Of a stretch of DNA of 64,000 nt, positions 18,955-28,799 are shown piece after piece. Position numbers and translations under genes: made by a program. The DNA comes from Thalassocella blandensis (lineage in GTDB: Bacteria > Pseudomonadota > Gammaproteobacteria > Pseudomonadales > Cellvibrionaceae): NCBI GenBank assembly GCA_902141825.1, contig CABFPG010000009.1, positions 186,001-250,000 of the forward strand, written 5' to 3'. A model generated the notes under the pieces. The model saw only the letters and a list, made by a program, of their open reading frames with translations. It did not search any database and had not been told where the DNA came from. Positions within the stretch are counted from its first letter, which is position 1; each line of letters begins with the position of its first letter.

Positions 18955-19758
18955 CGGTAAGCGACCACTGGGAAAGCCGGGAAATTCCGGGTCGAAATAG
19001 TCCATACGATCACTGAGATATTCCGTCACACAGCGGGCAATAAATTTACCATCTATACCTCGCGTACCAAACATACGGTTAAACTCCAGTAAGTACGGAA
19101 AACCGTCCACCATCGCCACATCAAAACCAGCGTGATCTATTCCCAGGGTTTTTGCCACATATTCCACCAGCACAATCGCGTCAGGGGGAATATCCCCCAA
19201 AGCTACCACTCCGCCGCGCGCGACGTTGTTGTGAAAACCATTGCTCGATTGTAATCGCCAATACGCGCTTACGACTTTCTCCCCAACCACCACTAAGCGT
19301 AAATCCCGATCGATGGGTAGAAACTCCTGCACATACAATGTGTCGGTTTTCTCACAGTAAGCCTGCCAGTCTCGGCGTGATTCAATTAAGAACACACCCT
19401 CCCCCATACTGGATTTAGGAATTTTGGCCACGAAGGGTGTGGCAAAAGTATCCCACAACAACTCCGCTTTTTCCGCCGTATTTCCATGGATGCGAGTGAC
19501 CGGCAAATTCGCCGGAACCACGGCTTCAAACGCCCGCGTCATTTCCACTTTGTTATGGCCAATCATATATGTTGCAACGCTGGGAAAAATTCTCGCCTTA
19601 AAAGCGAAAAGCAAAGCATTAAGCTGCCAGTATTCCGGGTACAACACCCAGTCCGCATCGAGCAGCTGTTCCTTGTACTTAAAAATCTGGTCCGGCTTAA
19701 GCTGTATATGGAGAGGGAAGTGCAGAGTGCGCAGGGTATCAAAACTAATGAGCTTCAT
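18931..19758 (-). CDS. RimK-like ATP-grasp enzyme of unknown substrate
   Basis: A 275-residue ATP-grasp protein. The nucleotide-binding part shows FVAKIPKSSMGEGVFLIE (a glycine-rich loop over ATP), YVQEFLP (hinge) and YLLEFNRMFGTRG (Mg-binding Glu and Asn), as in RimK and related glutamate-type ligases. The N-terminal part (DADWVLYPEYWQLNALLFA) resembles the pre-ATP-grasp fold. The start at MKLISFDTLRTL is chosen because it begins the folded part; a longer frame up to 19848 exists but adds a basic, hydrophobic leader without a ribosome site. No peptide or protein substrate is encoded nearby, so the product is not known. Confidence 0.75.
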   Translation of the reverse strand: MKLISFDTLRTLHFPLHIQLKPDQIFKYKEQLLDADWVLYPEYWQLNALLFAFKARIFPSVATYMIGHNKVEMTRAFEAVVPANLPVTRIHGNTAEKAELLWDTFATPFVAKIPKSSMGEGVFLIESRRDWQAYCEKTDTLYVQEFLPIDRDLRLVVVGEKVVSAYWRLQSSNGFHNNVARGGVVALGDIPPDAIVLVEYVAKTLGIDHAGFDVAMVDGFPYLLEFNRMFGTRGIDGKFIARCVTEYLSDRMDYFDPEFPGFPSGRLPKKNRRVA

Positions 19759-19996
19759 AAAAAAACACAAAAAACACGACAGCGGAATTATAGTAATTTC
19801 GCCTTTGGCGTCCATTGTTTTTTTTCGCTTTGGCAAATTATTTTTCATAGGACTTTTACTGCGTAAACGCCGCGCCCCTTAAACAAAGGAAACCAAGCCA
19901 GTTATTCGCGTTCAACACCGCGCGAGTCGCTAGCACTCGTGTCGGCTTACCGTTAAACTAAGCGTCAGATTTTTTGTCCAATCCCCTCCATGTGTT

Positions 19997-20245
19997 ATGG
20001 CAAATACAACTTCCAAATACATCAGTCTTGCAGAACTCGGTTTACAAGTACCAGGCCGAGTGGTTGGTTTTACAGATGGGGATGAATCTCTCAGCCGCCT
20101 GCTTAGTATGGGGGTCGTGCCCGGAGCACTTGCGCTCGTTTTACGACGAGCGCCCCTCGGTGATCCATTACAGGTACGCGTTGAGGGCACCCTGTTAAGC
20201 ATCCGCAAGCAAGACGCACATCAAATTCAAGTAGAACCCGTGTGA
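19997..20245 (+). CDS. feoA: FeoA, small SH3-like ferrous-iron transport protein
   Basis: An 82-residue SH3-like protein that supports FeoB at the cytoplasmic face. The LGVVPGALALVLRRAPLGDPL stretch matches the FeoA core (here residues LSMGVVPGAL onward). It overlaps feoB by four bases (GTGA). I saw no Fur-box-like palindrome or FNR-type site in the 148 bases upstream, which is unusual for feo operons. Confidence 0.88.
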   Translation: MANTTSKYISLAELGLQVPGRVVGFTDGDESLSRLLSMGVVPGALALVLRRAPLGDPLQVRVEGTLLSIRKQDAHQIQVEPV

Positions 20246-22359
20246 CTTCATTGACCATCGCCCTGGCGGGCAATCCAAATTGCGGAAAAACCACATTATT
20301 TAACAGCCTGACCGGCTCCCGCCAAAAGGTAGGGAACTGGGCCGGTGTGACAGTAGAAAGAAAAACCGGCATTCTGCCGTTGGGAGATCAGCGCTGTGAG
20401 GTGGTGGACTTACCAGGCGTCTATGAACTTAACGGCAAAGACCAGGGCGTAGACGAACAAATCGCTCGCAATTTTATTCGCCAACAAAAGCCGGGCGTCA
20501 TAATAAACGTGGTAGATGCCGCTAACCTTCAGCGACATTTATTACTTACACACGAATTACTCGACACGGGTTGCCCGACCATCATTGCCTTGAACATGCT
20601 GGACGTTGCGCAAAAGCACGGCATTCATATTGAGGCGGATGCACTTTCCGAACGCCTGGGCGTTCCAGTCATTCCGATTGTTGCCAGTAAGGGTACGGGC
20701 TTGCCCGAACTCAAATTACTGCTGCAGAAAATTGGAGATGATCCGAGTCATGCACCCCACCCCAGAGAAGATCTTTTGTGCTCGGAAGAAGCCATTACCC
20801 ATCGTTTTCAGTGGATTCAACAACAAACACAAGATGTTGTCATCATGACGCCGGGAGATACACCGAGCTACACCGAAAAAGTGGACAGCATTGTGTTACA
20901 TCGCTGGCTGGGAATTCCCATCTTTTTGTTGATGATGTATTGCATGTTTATGGCTGCCATTAATCTGGGAGCGGTGTTCATCGATTTTTTTGATATTTTT
21001 CTCGGCGCTTTACTCGTCGATGGACTGGGCCAACTGTTAACAAGTCTCGGTGCTCCTGACTGGCTCAGAACTATTTTGGCTGATGGCGTCGGCGGTGGTA
21101 TTCAGCTGGTTGGTACATTTATTCCGGTCATCGGCTTTCTATACCTGTGTTTAAGCTTACTCGAAGATTCTGGCTATATGGCGCGGGCAGCGTTTGTGGT
21201 CGATCGTTTAATGGCACGCATAGGCTTACCAGGAAATGCCTTCGTCCCACTAATTGTTGGGTTTGGTTGCAATGTGCCTTCCGTTATGGCTTCACGCAGT
21301 ATGACGCGCGAACAGGACAGATTGCTCACCATCGCCATGGCGCCATTTATGTCCTGCGGAGCCCGATTAACTGTCTATGCACTTTTTGCCGCAGCATTTT
21401 TTCCAAACAATGGGTCACTTGTAGTTTTTGCGCTGTACCTTTTCGGAATCACCATCGCGGTTTTTACTGGCTGGCTGTTTCGTAAAACCTTATTTACAGG
21501 AAAAGTCTCACCATCCTTCCAGGAAATGCCCGCCTACCATGCCCCGACACTGCGCAACATTCTCACCACAACCTGGCATCGCTTACGCGGTTTTGTGAAG
21601 CGTGCGGGAAGCACCATTATTAAAGTGGTGGCCCTGCTTACCGTGATTAATTCAATCAGCCTGGATGGTAGTTTTGGCCATCAAGATAGCCAAGACTCAC
21701 TGCTGAGTTATATTGGTAAAACACTCACTCCCGTTCTCGCACCTATCGGTGTTCAGGAAGATAACTGGCCAGCCACGGTGGGAGTGTTTACCGGAGTGTT
21801 TGCGAAAGAAGCGGTAGTGGGTACTCTGGATGCCTTGTATCTTGATGTTGCCGGAGAAGCCTCCTCACATGAAGAGGGACCAGACTTATGGCAGAGTACA
21901 CAAATGGCCTTATCGTCAATTGCGGAGAATTTTTCGGGCTTAAGCCAAGCGTTACTAGACCCGCTTGGCTTATCCAGTGTTAGCGATTCTGCAGAAGAAC
22001 AAGGCGTTTCCAATACAGGATTAACGGCCATGCAATCCCTGTTTGGCAGTGCCTATGCCGCCTTTTGCTATTTGGTGTTTATTTTACTTTACACTCCTTG
22101 TGTTGCCGTGATCGGTGCACTTAACCGTGAATCCGGACCATATTGGGCCAGTCTGGTAGTGCTCTGGTCCAGTTTCCTCGCCTACTGGTGTGCCAGCGTT
22201 TTGTATCAACTCAGCCAACTTACGACAGCGCCTGTATTTGCCGCAAGCTGGTTGCTGGGCGCGTCATTGACAATGGCCATAGCCATTCAGTGGTTACGTA
22301 AACTCGGCTTAAGAAATCGTCTGAGCGACCCCAGCATCATCGCCACTTCTCAACTTTAG
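20242..22359 (+). CDS. feoB: FeoB, ferrous iron transporter
   Basis: A 705-residue inner-membrane Fe(II) transporter with an N-terminal G-protein domain: G1 GNPNCGKTTLF, G3 DLPGVYEL and G4 NMLD. Two Gate-type membrane blocks follow (about residues 215-470 and 590-690), with LVGFGCNVPSVMASR and APFMSCGARL motifs carrying the conserved cysteines. The GTG start lies within the end of feoA. No feoC is present; the next gene converges and overlaps by four bases. It is a little shorter than the E. coli protein (773). Confidence 0.94.
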   Translation: MTSLTIALAGNPNCGKTTLFNSLTGSRQKVGNWAGVTVERKTGILPLGDQRCEVVDLPGVYELNGKDQGVDEQIARNFIRQQKPGVIINVVDAANLQRHLLLTHELLDTGCPTIIALNMLDVAQKHGIHIEADALSERLGVPVIPIVASKGTGLPELKLLLQKIGDDPSHAPHPREDLLCSEEAITHRFQWIQQQTQDVVIMTPGDTPSYTEKVDSIVLHRWLGIPIFLLMMYCMFMAAINLGAVFIDFFDIFLGALLVDGLGQLLTSLGAPDWLRTILADGVGGGIQLVGTFIPVIGFLYLCLSLLEDSGYMARAAFVVDRLMARIGLPGNAFVPLIVGFGCNVPSVMASRSMTREQDRLLTIAMAPFMSCGARLTVYALFAAAFFPNNGSLVVFALYLFGITIAVFTGWLFRKTLFTGKVSPSFQEMPAYHAPTLRNILTTTWHRLRGFVKRAGSTIIKVVALLTVINSISLDGSFGHQDSQDSLLSYIGKTLTPVLAPIGVQEDNWPATVGVFTGVFAKEAVVGTLDALYLDVAGEASSHEEGPDLWQSTQMALSSIAENFSGLSQALLDPLGLSSVSDSAEEQGVSNTGLTAMQSLFGSAYAAFCYLVFILLYTPCVAVIGALNRESGPYWASLVVLWSSFLAYWCASVLYQLSQLTTAPVFAASWLLGASLTMAIAIQWLRKLGLRNRLSDPSIIATSQL

Positions 22360-22907
22360 GGCGCCCAATGAACAAACTTGTTCCAGTTGTGCTGCGCACC
22401 GACCACCCACTCCGGCGATGCCGCTCCCAAGCCGGCATCTTTTAGCGTTTTGTAGCCTGAAATAATATCAATCATTCGATCTTCCTGGTCCGGCTTCACA
22501 TCCACCATGAGCACATGTTTGCCATCCTTTAACTCCTGTTCAAAGCGAGCAAACTCTTTATTCGTTTCCTGGATTCCCCAAAGGCCACCTTCCCAGGTAC
22601 AAAATCCCAATAAAATTAAAGCCAGAAAAATCGTTGGTACCCACATAGCATCGGATACCCCGATCGCGGTGCCAACCAACAGCACCAGCACTGCTGCGGC
22701 AATGCCAATGGCCAACCCGACAAAACCTGCGTAGATGATATCTCGCCGAAAAAAAGAGCCAACCGAGTGTAAACGGTAAGCATCGACGGCGGCATCATTT
22801 TCACTTAGCACATGAATTTGATATTCACTCATTCCCGCTTCCACCAATTGCCGTTCAACGCTATAAACTTCATCTAAATTCTGATGAACATAGTAATGAC
22901 GTTTCAT
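22356..22907 (-). CDS. Small membrane protein, two transmembrane segments
   Basis: A 183-residue protein not assigned with certainty. The N-terminal 50 residues (MKRHYYVHQNLDEVYSVERQ) look like a small alpha/beta domain of the kind found in heat-induced YflT/DUF1269-type proteins. Two membrane segments follow at about 57-80 and 87-107, the first Gly/Ala-rich, then a cytoplasmic tail that begins with GIQETNKEF. The stop codon overlaps the feoB stop by four bases, so the two genes converge without a spacer. GAGGTG stands before the ATG. Whether it has to do with iron is unknown. Confidence 0.6.
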   Translation of the reverse strand: MKRHYYVHQNLDEVYSVERQLVEAGMSEYQIHVLSENDAAVDAYRLHSVGSFFRRDIIYAGFVGLAIGIAAAVLVLLVGTAIGVSDAMWVPTIFLALILLGFCTWEGGLWGIQETNKEFARFEQELKDGKHVLMVDVKPDQEDRMIDIISGYKTLKDAGLGAASPEWVVGAQHNWNKFVHWAP

Positions 22908-23357
22908 GACTGCACCTCGCTGATTTATTTTTTATATTTTGATTTTGAGCACCCAGGCTCGTTTTTTGTTTTCACACCCTTTGTTTTCCCTAAATATTCT
23001 TCTCTTTAATTTTTTCATTTAAGCTTTCCCGCAAAGCTCGTTGCATTTTTACTGCGATATACGGTGAGCATCATCGTGTTAATGTAATACGCCATGACAT
23101 CACGATTAGATTTCATTTATTCATGCAAGGAATTTCCTACACCGCTTGCAACAACCCTTGATAGACGACATAAATTCGTTTATTAAAAATAATATTGCAC
23201 AGGAATACACGAAGGTAAACTTATTTCATTCTTTAGGAAGGTAATACGATATCGGGGAGGGTTTTATATTTACTTTAACGCTTAAATATAATCTGAAAAA
23301 ATATCAAGAACTCTGTAAATTACAAAAAGGAAGTAACCCACAGCGCACACAACTATT
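22908..23357. other. Non-coding AT-rich spacer, 450 bases
   Basis: Lies between the small membrane gene and the 3-prime end of trkH, both on the minus strand, so it should hold the promoter of the former. I see no long open frame with a ribosome site, no convincing hairpin with a T-run and no repeat. Confidence 0.6.
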
Positions 23358-24812
23358 TTATTCGCGCCAGAACATCGGTAAGAATAATGCCAACACGGTA
23401 AAATATTCCAATCGGCCTAAAATCATTGCGAAAGATAGAACCCAAATACCGGCATCCGATACAGGTTGGAAATTACTACTCAACGAACCAAAGGCGGGAC
23501 CAGACACATTAATACAGGCAGCTACAGCGGTAAATGCGGTCCAGAAATCCAAGTTGGTACTCATCATTACGATGGTCAGGACGGTGGTGGTAAGGCAGGA
23601 AAAAAAGATAAATGCGAGGGTTGAACTCACAATATTCGCATCCAGCGTTTTTCCATTAAACTTGACAGAGAATAGACCGCGGGTATGCAATAAACGTTTA
23701 GCCTCCACGTTTAACACCTTGGCAAAAATTACGCTGCGAACAATTTTATTTCCTCCTGCCGTTGAACCTGCACAGCCACCAAAGTACCCCGCCAACACCA
23801 AAAGAAATCCAACCACATAGGGCCAGTCAGTAAAACTTGCAGCACCGTATCCGGTGCTTGTGATAAATGAGATCAGGTGGAACAGACTGTCACTAATCGC
23901 GGCAAACACATTGTCATAATGAGATTTCTGCATCAACACAAAAACAATGCTGGCCGTGAGCAAAATCACCAGCACAATAAAACTGCGCGTTTCTTCGTCC
24001 TGCCAATAAAGTTTGAGTTGGCGCCCACGCCAGACGCGAAAGTGCAGCGAAAAGCTGATAGCACCGAGCAACATAAAAACATTAGCGATCATGAGAATCA
24101 GCGGACTGTTAAAATAGCCCATACTGGCATCGTGAGTGGAAAATCCGCCGGTTGAGACGGTGGTAAAACTGTGCGCGATTGCATCAAATACCGTCATTCC
24201 CGCCAGGTAGTACGCCACCGCACACAGCACTGTTATATAAAAATACACCAGCAACAAATAGTGTGCGGTGTGAGTAATCCGGGGAGATAACTTGTCGTCT
24301 TTCATTGGCCCCGGTGTTTCGGCCTTCAACAGGCGCATCCCCCCTACATTGAGCATAGGCAGTACAGCAACAACAAAAACGACCACCCCCAATCCACCCA
24401 GCCACTGTAAGAACTGGCGATAAAGCAAAAATGTCTGCGGCATGTTGTCCAGGCCACTCAGCACAGTAGCGCCTGTCGTGGTCAAGGCACTGACGGATTC
24501 GAATACACCGTCGGCAACGGATACATTGGCAATTTCAATGATGGGAATGGCTCCCATCAGCCCGGTAACAACCCAGGTCGCAACCGCAAAAATTAATGCG
24601 TCCCGGAAGCCAACTTTGGAAACATCGTAACGACGCCCGATCGCAAAGAACAGGCCGGCCACCAGCAATAAAATAAGTGACGGTGTTAGAAAATCACTTT
24701 CTTCATGATCATGAAAAATAAAAAAAGAAAGGAACGCGAACAACGCATGAACCACACCCATCATGCCTATTGGGAAGGCCAGTAAGTAAAGGGTTGTAAT
24801 GCGATTAAACAT
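23358..24812 (-). CDS. trkH: TrkH-family potassium transporter
   Basis: A 484-residue inner-membrane potassium uptake protein. Four pore-loop filter motifs are readable in order: ALTTTGATV (about 110), TTVSTGGFST (about 220), ITSTGYGA (about 315) and NVSGPAFG (about 435). The GGLGVVVF block and the FLPMFWRE end are typical of TrkH/TrkI of gammaproteobacteria. The regulatory NAD-binding subunit TrkA is not in this window and is usually encoded elsewhere. Confidence 0.93.
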   Translation of the reverse strand: MFNRITTLYLLAFPIGMMGVVHALFAFLSFFIFHDHEESDFLTPSLILLLVAGLFFAIGRRYDVSKVGFRDALIFAVATWVVTGLMGAIPIIEIANVSVADGVFESVSALTTTGATVLSGLDNMPQTFLLYRQFLQWLGGLGVVVFVVAVLPMLNVGGMRLLKAETPGPMKDDKLSPRITHTAHYLLLVYFYITVLCAVAYYLAGMTVFDAIAHSFTTVSTGGFSTHDASMGYFNSPLILMIANVFMLLGAISFSLHFRVWRGRQLKLYWQDEETRSFIVLVILLTASIVFVLMQKSHYDNVFAAISDSLFHLISFITSTGYGAASFTDWPYVVGFLLVLAGYFGGCAGSTAGGNKIVRSVIFAKVLNVEAKRLLHTRGLFSVKFNGKTLDANIVSSTLAFIFFSCLTTTVLTIVMMSTNLDFWTAFTAVAACINVSGPAFGSLSSNFQPVSDAGIWVLSFAMILGRLEYFTVLALFLPMFWRE

Positions 24813-24899
24813 GCAGGCTCGGCCGGAGGAGTGACGCCGTAAGCATACTACATCACCCTACTGAATCAAGCTAAAGCCCGTCGCTTATTTCGAGCCGAA

Positions 24900-25607
24900 T
24901 TATGGCGCCGCTCCCGCAGACGAATGGCGAACCAGCCGAATATAAGCGCGCTCGCCACGATAGCCATTGTAGTAAGCGCTGGTACCATCAGCAAAGTTTA
25001 CGGTTTGCGCATGCTCTTTATAATAATCATAAGCCGATGCTGACCAATACACCGCGGGCACTGTGTGCGGGAAGAAATCCCGGTGTATTTTTATTTCCGC
25101 CTGATCGAGCATAACCAGGCTTTGAAGCTCCGCTATAGTTGGCATTCGCCAGTCCTGATAGCCACAGAGTGACTGCGAATTAATTTCCGCTAACAGCGCA
25201 TCCCAATCCTGAAAAAAAATCTCGCCAATGGCCTCTGCACCAGTCCCACCCCATCGAAATTTTTGCTGGTAATACGCTTCTGATGTTTCCACGGTTGATT
25301 TCACTTCCCACACCAAGCCGCTTTGCAGGTCTTCAACACAGGAAAAATCCATTTCACTCATACCAACACGCTCCCCTTGGCGGGTAACTTTTCGATAGCG
25401 ATGATGTTCCTTCACGGCCACGATGGAAGAAGAATGGACTTGCGCTTCGGATTCACGGCCTTCACCAACCTCTCCGCTCTCAGCCGAACTTTGAACAGGT
25501 GCCCCCGCATCCGGGGTACACCCCTGAAGGAATGCGGCGGCGACCAACACCAGCCACGCAACAGCGGTTTGCGAGTGAAAAATGCCATGCAACAATGTGT
25601 TTTTCAT
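24900..25607 (-). CDS. DUF1566 lipoprotein
   Basis: A 235-residue predicted lipoprotein with lipobox AFLQGC (Cys30). After an acidic linker, the C-terminal half is a DUF1566-type domain: the LQSGLVWEVKS strand, the CGYQDWRMPTIAELQSLV signature and the YWSASAYDYYKEHAQTVNF block. These domains occur in secreted or surface proteins with a C-type-lectin-like fold; a specific function is not known. It is divergent from the redox gene cluster that starts at 26159. Confidence 0.75.
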   Translation of the reverse strand: MKNTLLHGIFHSQTAVAWLVLVAAAFLQGCTPDAGAPVQSSAESGEVGEGRESEAQVHSSSIVAVKEHHRYRKVTRQGERVGMSEMDFSCVEDLQSGLVWEVKSTVETSEAYYQQKFRWGGTGAEAIGEIFFQDWDALLAEINSQSLCGYQDWRMPTIAELQSLVMLDQAEIKIHRDFFPHTVPAVYWSASAYDYYKEHAQTVNFADGTSAYYNGYRGERAYIRLVRHSSAGAAP

Positions 25608-26158
25608 ATTTATGCGCCATACTGACTAATCGATAATACAAAAGTGACATTTTGGGGCATAAATCAAGTCGCCAAAAAGACAATTATTGTCACACCACTG
25701 ACACTATTTGTCAAAAACGACCGTTAAGTTCTACTTTTGCCCTCGGGTCACTCATGTTGATTTAATTCTTTTTTTGACTAAAAAGTGAAGAAATTATCAT
25801 TAATTTTACCTACTAAGTCTCAATTAACCGCTCAAATTTCGCTATTTGCAGAGTTTGGCTTAATGCTTGCTGTAGTTTAGAACAACAATACATAAATACG
25901 AGCCGCTATATTGCATATCGAAATAAACGATAGCGATTTTGGTGATAGTGCTCCTCCCATAAAAACAAAGTAATACAACCACTCCAAGGTGTCGCAGGTG
26001 TCAGCGGTAATGCCCAGCTACGCCAACTAACAGGCCATTAAGCAGAGGGACGAATTCTGTGGCCCAGCCTCTTTCCGAAGAACTCTCGCCAACGCGGGCG
26101 GGTGCTGTTGCGACTTTGGGTTTTAACTATTCAAAAAAACGCCTTATGGAAGCCTTGT
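25608..26158. other. Non-coding divergent spacer, 551 bases, before the redox cluster
   Basis: Holds control sites for the divergent DUF1566 lipoprotein and di-heme lipoprotein genes. The left half is AT-rich and contains inverted TGTCA/TGACA half-sites; the right half (about 25975-26100) is GC-richer and could fold as a long mRNA leader. I compared it with cobalamin, c-di-GMP, TPP and SAM riboswitch signatures from memory and found no match. Confidence 0.5.
25679..25712. promoter_or_regulatory. Clustered inverted repeats, possible operator
   Basis: GACAAT-T-ATTGTC (25679-25691) is followed within 10 bases by TGACA-CTATT-TGTCA (about 25699-25713). Two palindromes with similar half-sites side by side suggest a dimeric regulator site about 70-100 bases upstream of the DUF1566 gene. 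Confidence 0.35.
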
Positions 26159-28786
26159 ATGCGCATGCCGTTTGATCGACATTCAGTATTAACACGCAGT
26201 GTTAAAATCTCTGCTCTGAGCATTGCAGTGGCCAGCTTAATTGCCTGTGGTGGCAGTAGCGACAGCGATAATGGGTCTTCTGGACCAGAACCGAGTTCAT
26301 CACCAGAGCCGACAGCAACCGCGTCGCCACAACCGACTCCCACGCCATCAGTATCACCAACTCCGACAGTGAGTCCCACATCAACACCGTCGCCGACGGT
26401 AACTGCGACACCAACGCCCACGGCTCCACCGACAACAACGCCCAGCCCAACCATCACGCCTACACCGACACCAACACCGAGTGTTACACCCAGCCCGACA
26501 CCGGAGCCTGGCAATGAAGTTGCCGTAGACAGTGTCAGCCAGTTATTGGTTGCCGGAAGTGGTACTTCAAACCCCGGCTTCACCTTGTATATATTCGACA
26601 ATGACACGAGCTTGCAAAGCACTTGCTACGATAGCTGCGCTAGCACCTGGCCACCACTGATAGTCACCGATGGCATCGCTTCCGGTACCGACAACCTCAG
26701 TACCACCCTGCGCACCGATGGCAGCCTGCAAGTTACCTACAAAGGCAAGCCCCTCTATTATTACGTCAATGACAATGCGGCGGGACAAACCAATGGTGAT
26801 GGTGCAGGAGATGTCTGGCACGTAGTCAGTGTTGAATCTGGAGGCGAGCCTGGTGCCATTGTGCCGCTCTATGATGAACAGACGGTGTTGGAACCCGAGG
26901 TGTTTTACGATCGCGGCGATGCCCTGGTTACACGTTTTGCCGATCGTGGTCGAGATCGCCACGCCAAAGAAAACCATTTTTCCAACTATGACCACTACCT
27001 GACATTTTATTGGGAACAGCGAACGGCCGGTATTGAGATACTTGATTTCATCGCCAAAGGCGGCGATAGCATCGAGATCAATGTCCGCACCGAACATTTC
27101 CTGGATGCCAAAGAGGCACGCTCGTTCTACCTGGGGAAAAACACACTGGCCGAATACTGTGACAACGGTGGTCTGGTGCAGCAGGGTGAAGGCTCACTCT
27201 ATTACCAGAAAATCCTCAGAAACAATTGTCTGGAAGGCCATCGCGCAATTCAAACCGGCGATAAAATTGAAATTGAAATCAGCCAGTTTTTAATTCCCGA
27301 AGGCTTGCATAACGGCCGGACAAATTACTACGGCACCACCTACCTCTACATCGTTGGCGAAGGCATTGTGCCCTGGGATACCTATCAGACAGGACAACAC
27401 CAGCCCGGAGTGGATTATGTTGGCGATGTACGCCAGCGCGATTCGAAAAAAATTCCTGAATCAGCTTGGTTAGGTGGTCACACCACTATTCATGCAGAGG
27501 AGTCGCATGAGCCCGATAACCACTTCATGCAGCTGGCAACCAATATTGGGTATGACAATGGCCAGCCTTTTGTCTTGGGTCGGCGGCTGGTGCACTCCTC
27601 CATGGTCGACGGCAGTCATGATGAAAGCGCTGAGAACGGCACTTACAATCTACTCATCGGCATGGCCAGCAACCACTACGTCAACGAACGCTGCACAGAT
27701 TGTCACCACCGCAATGGCGGTGCCGCACATGTCCCTATCGGGGAATCACTGGAGCGCTGGGTGTTTAAGATCGGCGATGAGGCCGGGAATCCCACTCCGG
27801 CCTATGGTCGCGTATTGCAGCCCAACGCCATTAATGGCGCCGCAAGCGAGGGCACTGTCAGCATCAGCTCATACACCGTCGCCAACGGCCTGAGCAAACC
27901 CAATTTCAACTTCAGCAATGGGACGCCGGCAACATTTTCTGCTCGTATCGCACCACGGCTTGTGGGCATGGGACTGATCGATGCCATCGCGGAATCCACC
28001 ATTCTGAGTCAAGAAGACCCGAACGACGCTGATGCCGATGGTATTTCTGGCCGAGCAAATCGGGTAACGGATGCGGTAACCGGTGAAACACGTTTGGGCC
28101 GCTTTGGCTGGAAGGCCGGCCAACCCAGTGTAAGACAACAAATCGCCAGTGCCTTAAACACCGACATGGGCGTGACCACCAGCGTAATGCCCAATCCGGA
28201 CTGCGGTACCGCCCAAAGTGACTGTGGCCCTTCCGGTGTTGAGCTGGACGATGAGCATCTGATGCAACTGGAAAAATATATCAGCTTGCTCGGCATACGT
28301 CCGCAACGAAATTACGATGATATGGAGGTGATTCTCGGTCAGGAAATCTTCAGTGATATTGGCTGCGCCAGCTGCCATACACCGACTATGACCACGTCGC
28401 AATATCACCCGTTTGCCGAATTGCGCTCACAGACCATTCATCCCTATTCCGATTTCTTGTTACACGACATGGGTCCCGCCCTGGCCGACAACCTCGGTGA
28501 AGGCGAAGCCACAGGCAGCGAATGGCGCACCATGCCCTTATGGGGTGTGGGACTTTCCGCCTGTGTCACCGGTGGTGTAACAGGTGATAAAGGCAATCCC
28601 CCACACGGTTTGGACACCGGCGAATACTGCACCCCCGAGCACGCCTATCTCCACGACGGACGAGCTCGCTCACTGGAAGAAGCCATTTTGTGGCACGGCG
28701 GTGAAGGTGAAATTTACAAACAGGCTTACGTTGGTTTAACCACCAATGATCAACAAGCCGTCCTTAAATTTTTAAATTCTCTTTAA
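26159..28786 (+). CDS. Di-heme oxidoreductase-family lipoprotein with a Pro-Thr linker
   Basis: An 875-residue surface lipoprotein (lipobox SLIAC, Cys30). A Pro-Thr-Ser linker fills about residues 40-120. A domain with a YxFxxD-type motif follows ([30 protein letters not shown]), as in small predicted lipoproteins of the COG4315 kind. The C-terminal half is of the di-heme thiol-oxidoreductase (DHOR) family, with heme sites CTDCH (512-516) and CASCH (736-740). I choose the ATG at 26159, six bases after GGAAG; an in-frame GTG at 26102 would bury the signal peptide. It probably oxidises or relays electrons outside the inner membrane. It lies upstream of the large dehydrogenase-cytochrome gene. 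Confidence 0.8.
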   Translation: MRMPFDRHSVLTRSVKISALSIAVASLIACGGSSDSDNGSSGPEPSSSPEPTATASPQPTPTPSVSPTPTVSPTSTPSPTVTATPTPTAPPTTTPSPTITPTPTPTPSVTPSPTPEPGNEVAVDSVSQLLVAGSGTSNPGFTLYIFDNDTSLQSTCYDSCASTWPPLIVTDGIASGTDNLSTTLRTDGSLQVTYKGKPLYYYVNDNAAGQTNGDGAGDVWHVVSVESGGEPGAIVPLYDEQTVLEPEVFYDRGDALVTRFADRGRDRHAKENHFSNYDHYLTFYWEQRTAGIEILDFIAKGGDSIEINVRTEHFLDAKEARSFYLGKNTLAEYCDNGGLVQQGEGSLYYQKILRNNCLEGHRAIQTGDKIEIEISQFLIPEGLHNGRTNYYGTTYLYIVGEGIVPWDTYQTGQHQPGVDYVGDVRQRDSKKIPESAWLGGHTTIHAEESHEPDNHFMQLATNIGYDNGQPFVLGRRLVHSSMVDGSHDESAENGTYNLLIGMASNHYVNERCTDCHHRNGGAAHVPIGESLERWVFKIGDEAGNPTPAYGRVLQPNAINGAASEGTVSISSYTVANGLSKPNFNFSNGTPATFSARIAPRLVGMGLIDAIAESTILSQEDPNDADADGISGRANRVTDAVTGETRLGRFGWKAGQPSVRQQIASALNTDMGVTTSVMPNPDCGTAQSDCGPSGVELDDEHLMQLEKYISLLGIRPQRNYDDMEVILGQEIFSDIGCASCHTPTMTTSQYHPFAELRSQTIHPYSDFLLHDMGPALADNLGEGEATGSEWRTMPLWGVGLSACVTGGVTGDKGNPPHGLDTGEYCTPEHAYLHDGRARSLEEAILWHGGEGEIYKQAYVGLTTNDQQAVLKFLNSL
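26288..26515 (+). repeat. Pro-Thr linker-coding degenerate tandem repeat
   Basis: Short ACA-CCG/ACG-CCA type repeats coding for alternating Pro and Thr/Ser. Similar tracts occur at 28976-29112, 31967-32012 and 32413-32515 in the next two genes. Confidence 0.8.
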
Positions 28787-28799
28787 TGGGTTAAACACT

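Noticed and set aside
26288-26515. Regular short repeats suggestive of a CRISPR array
   Set aside because: The units are 6-12 bases, contiguous and in frame with a Pro-Thr linker; there are no spacers and no cas genes.
26131-26622. A 163-codon minus-strand frame rich in Gly and Val
   Set aside because: It is the complement of the Pro-Thr linker repeats and has no independent support.
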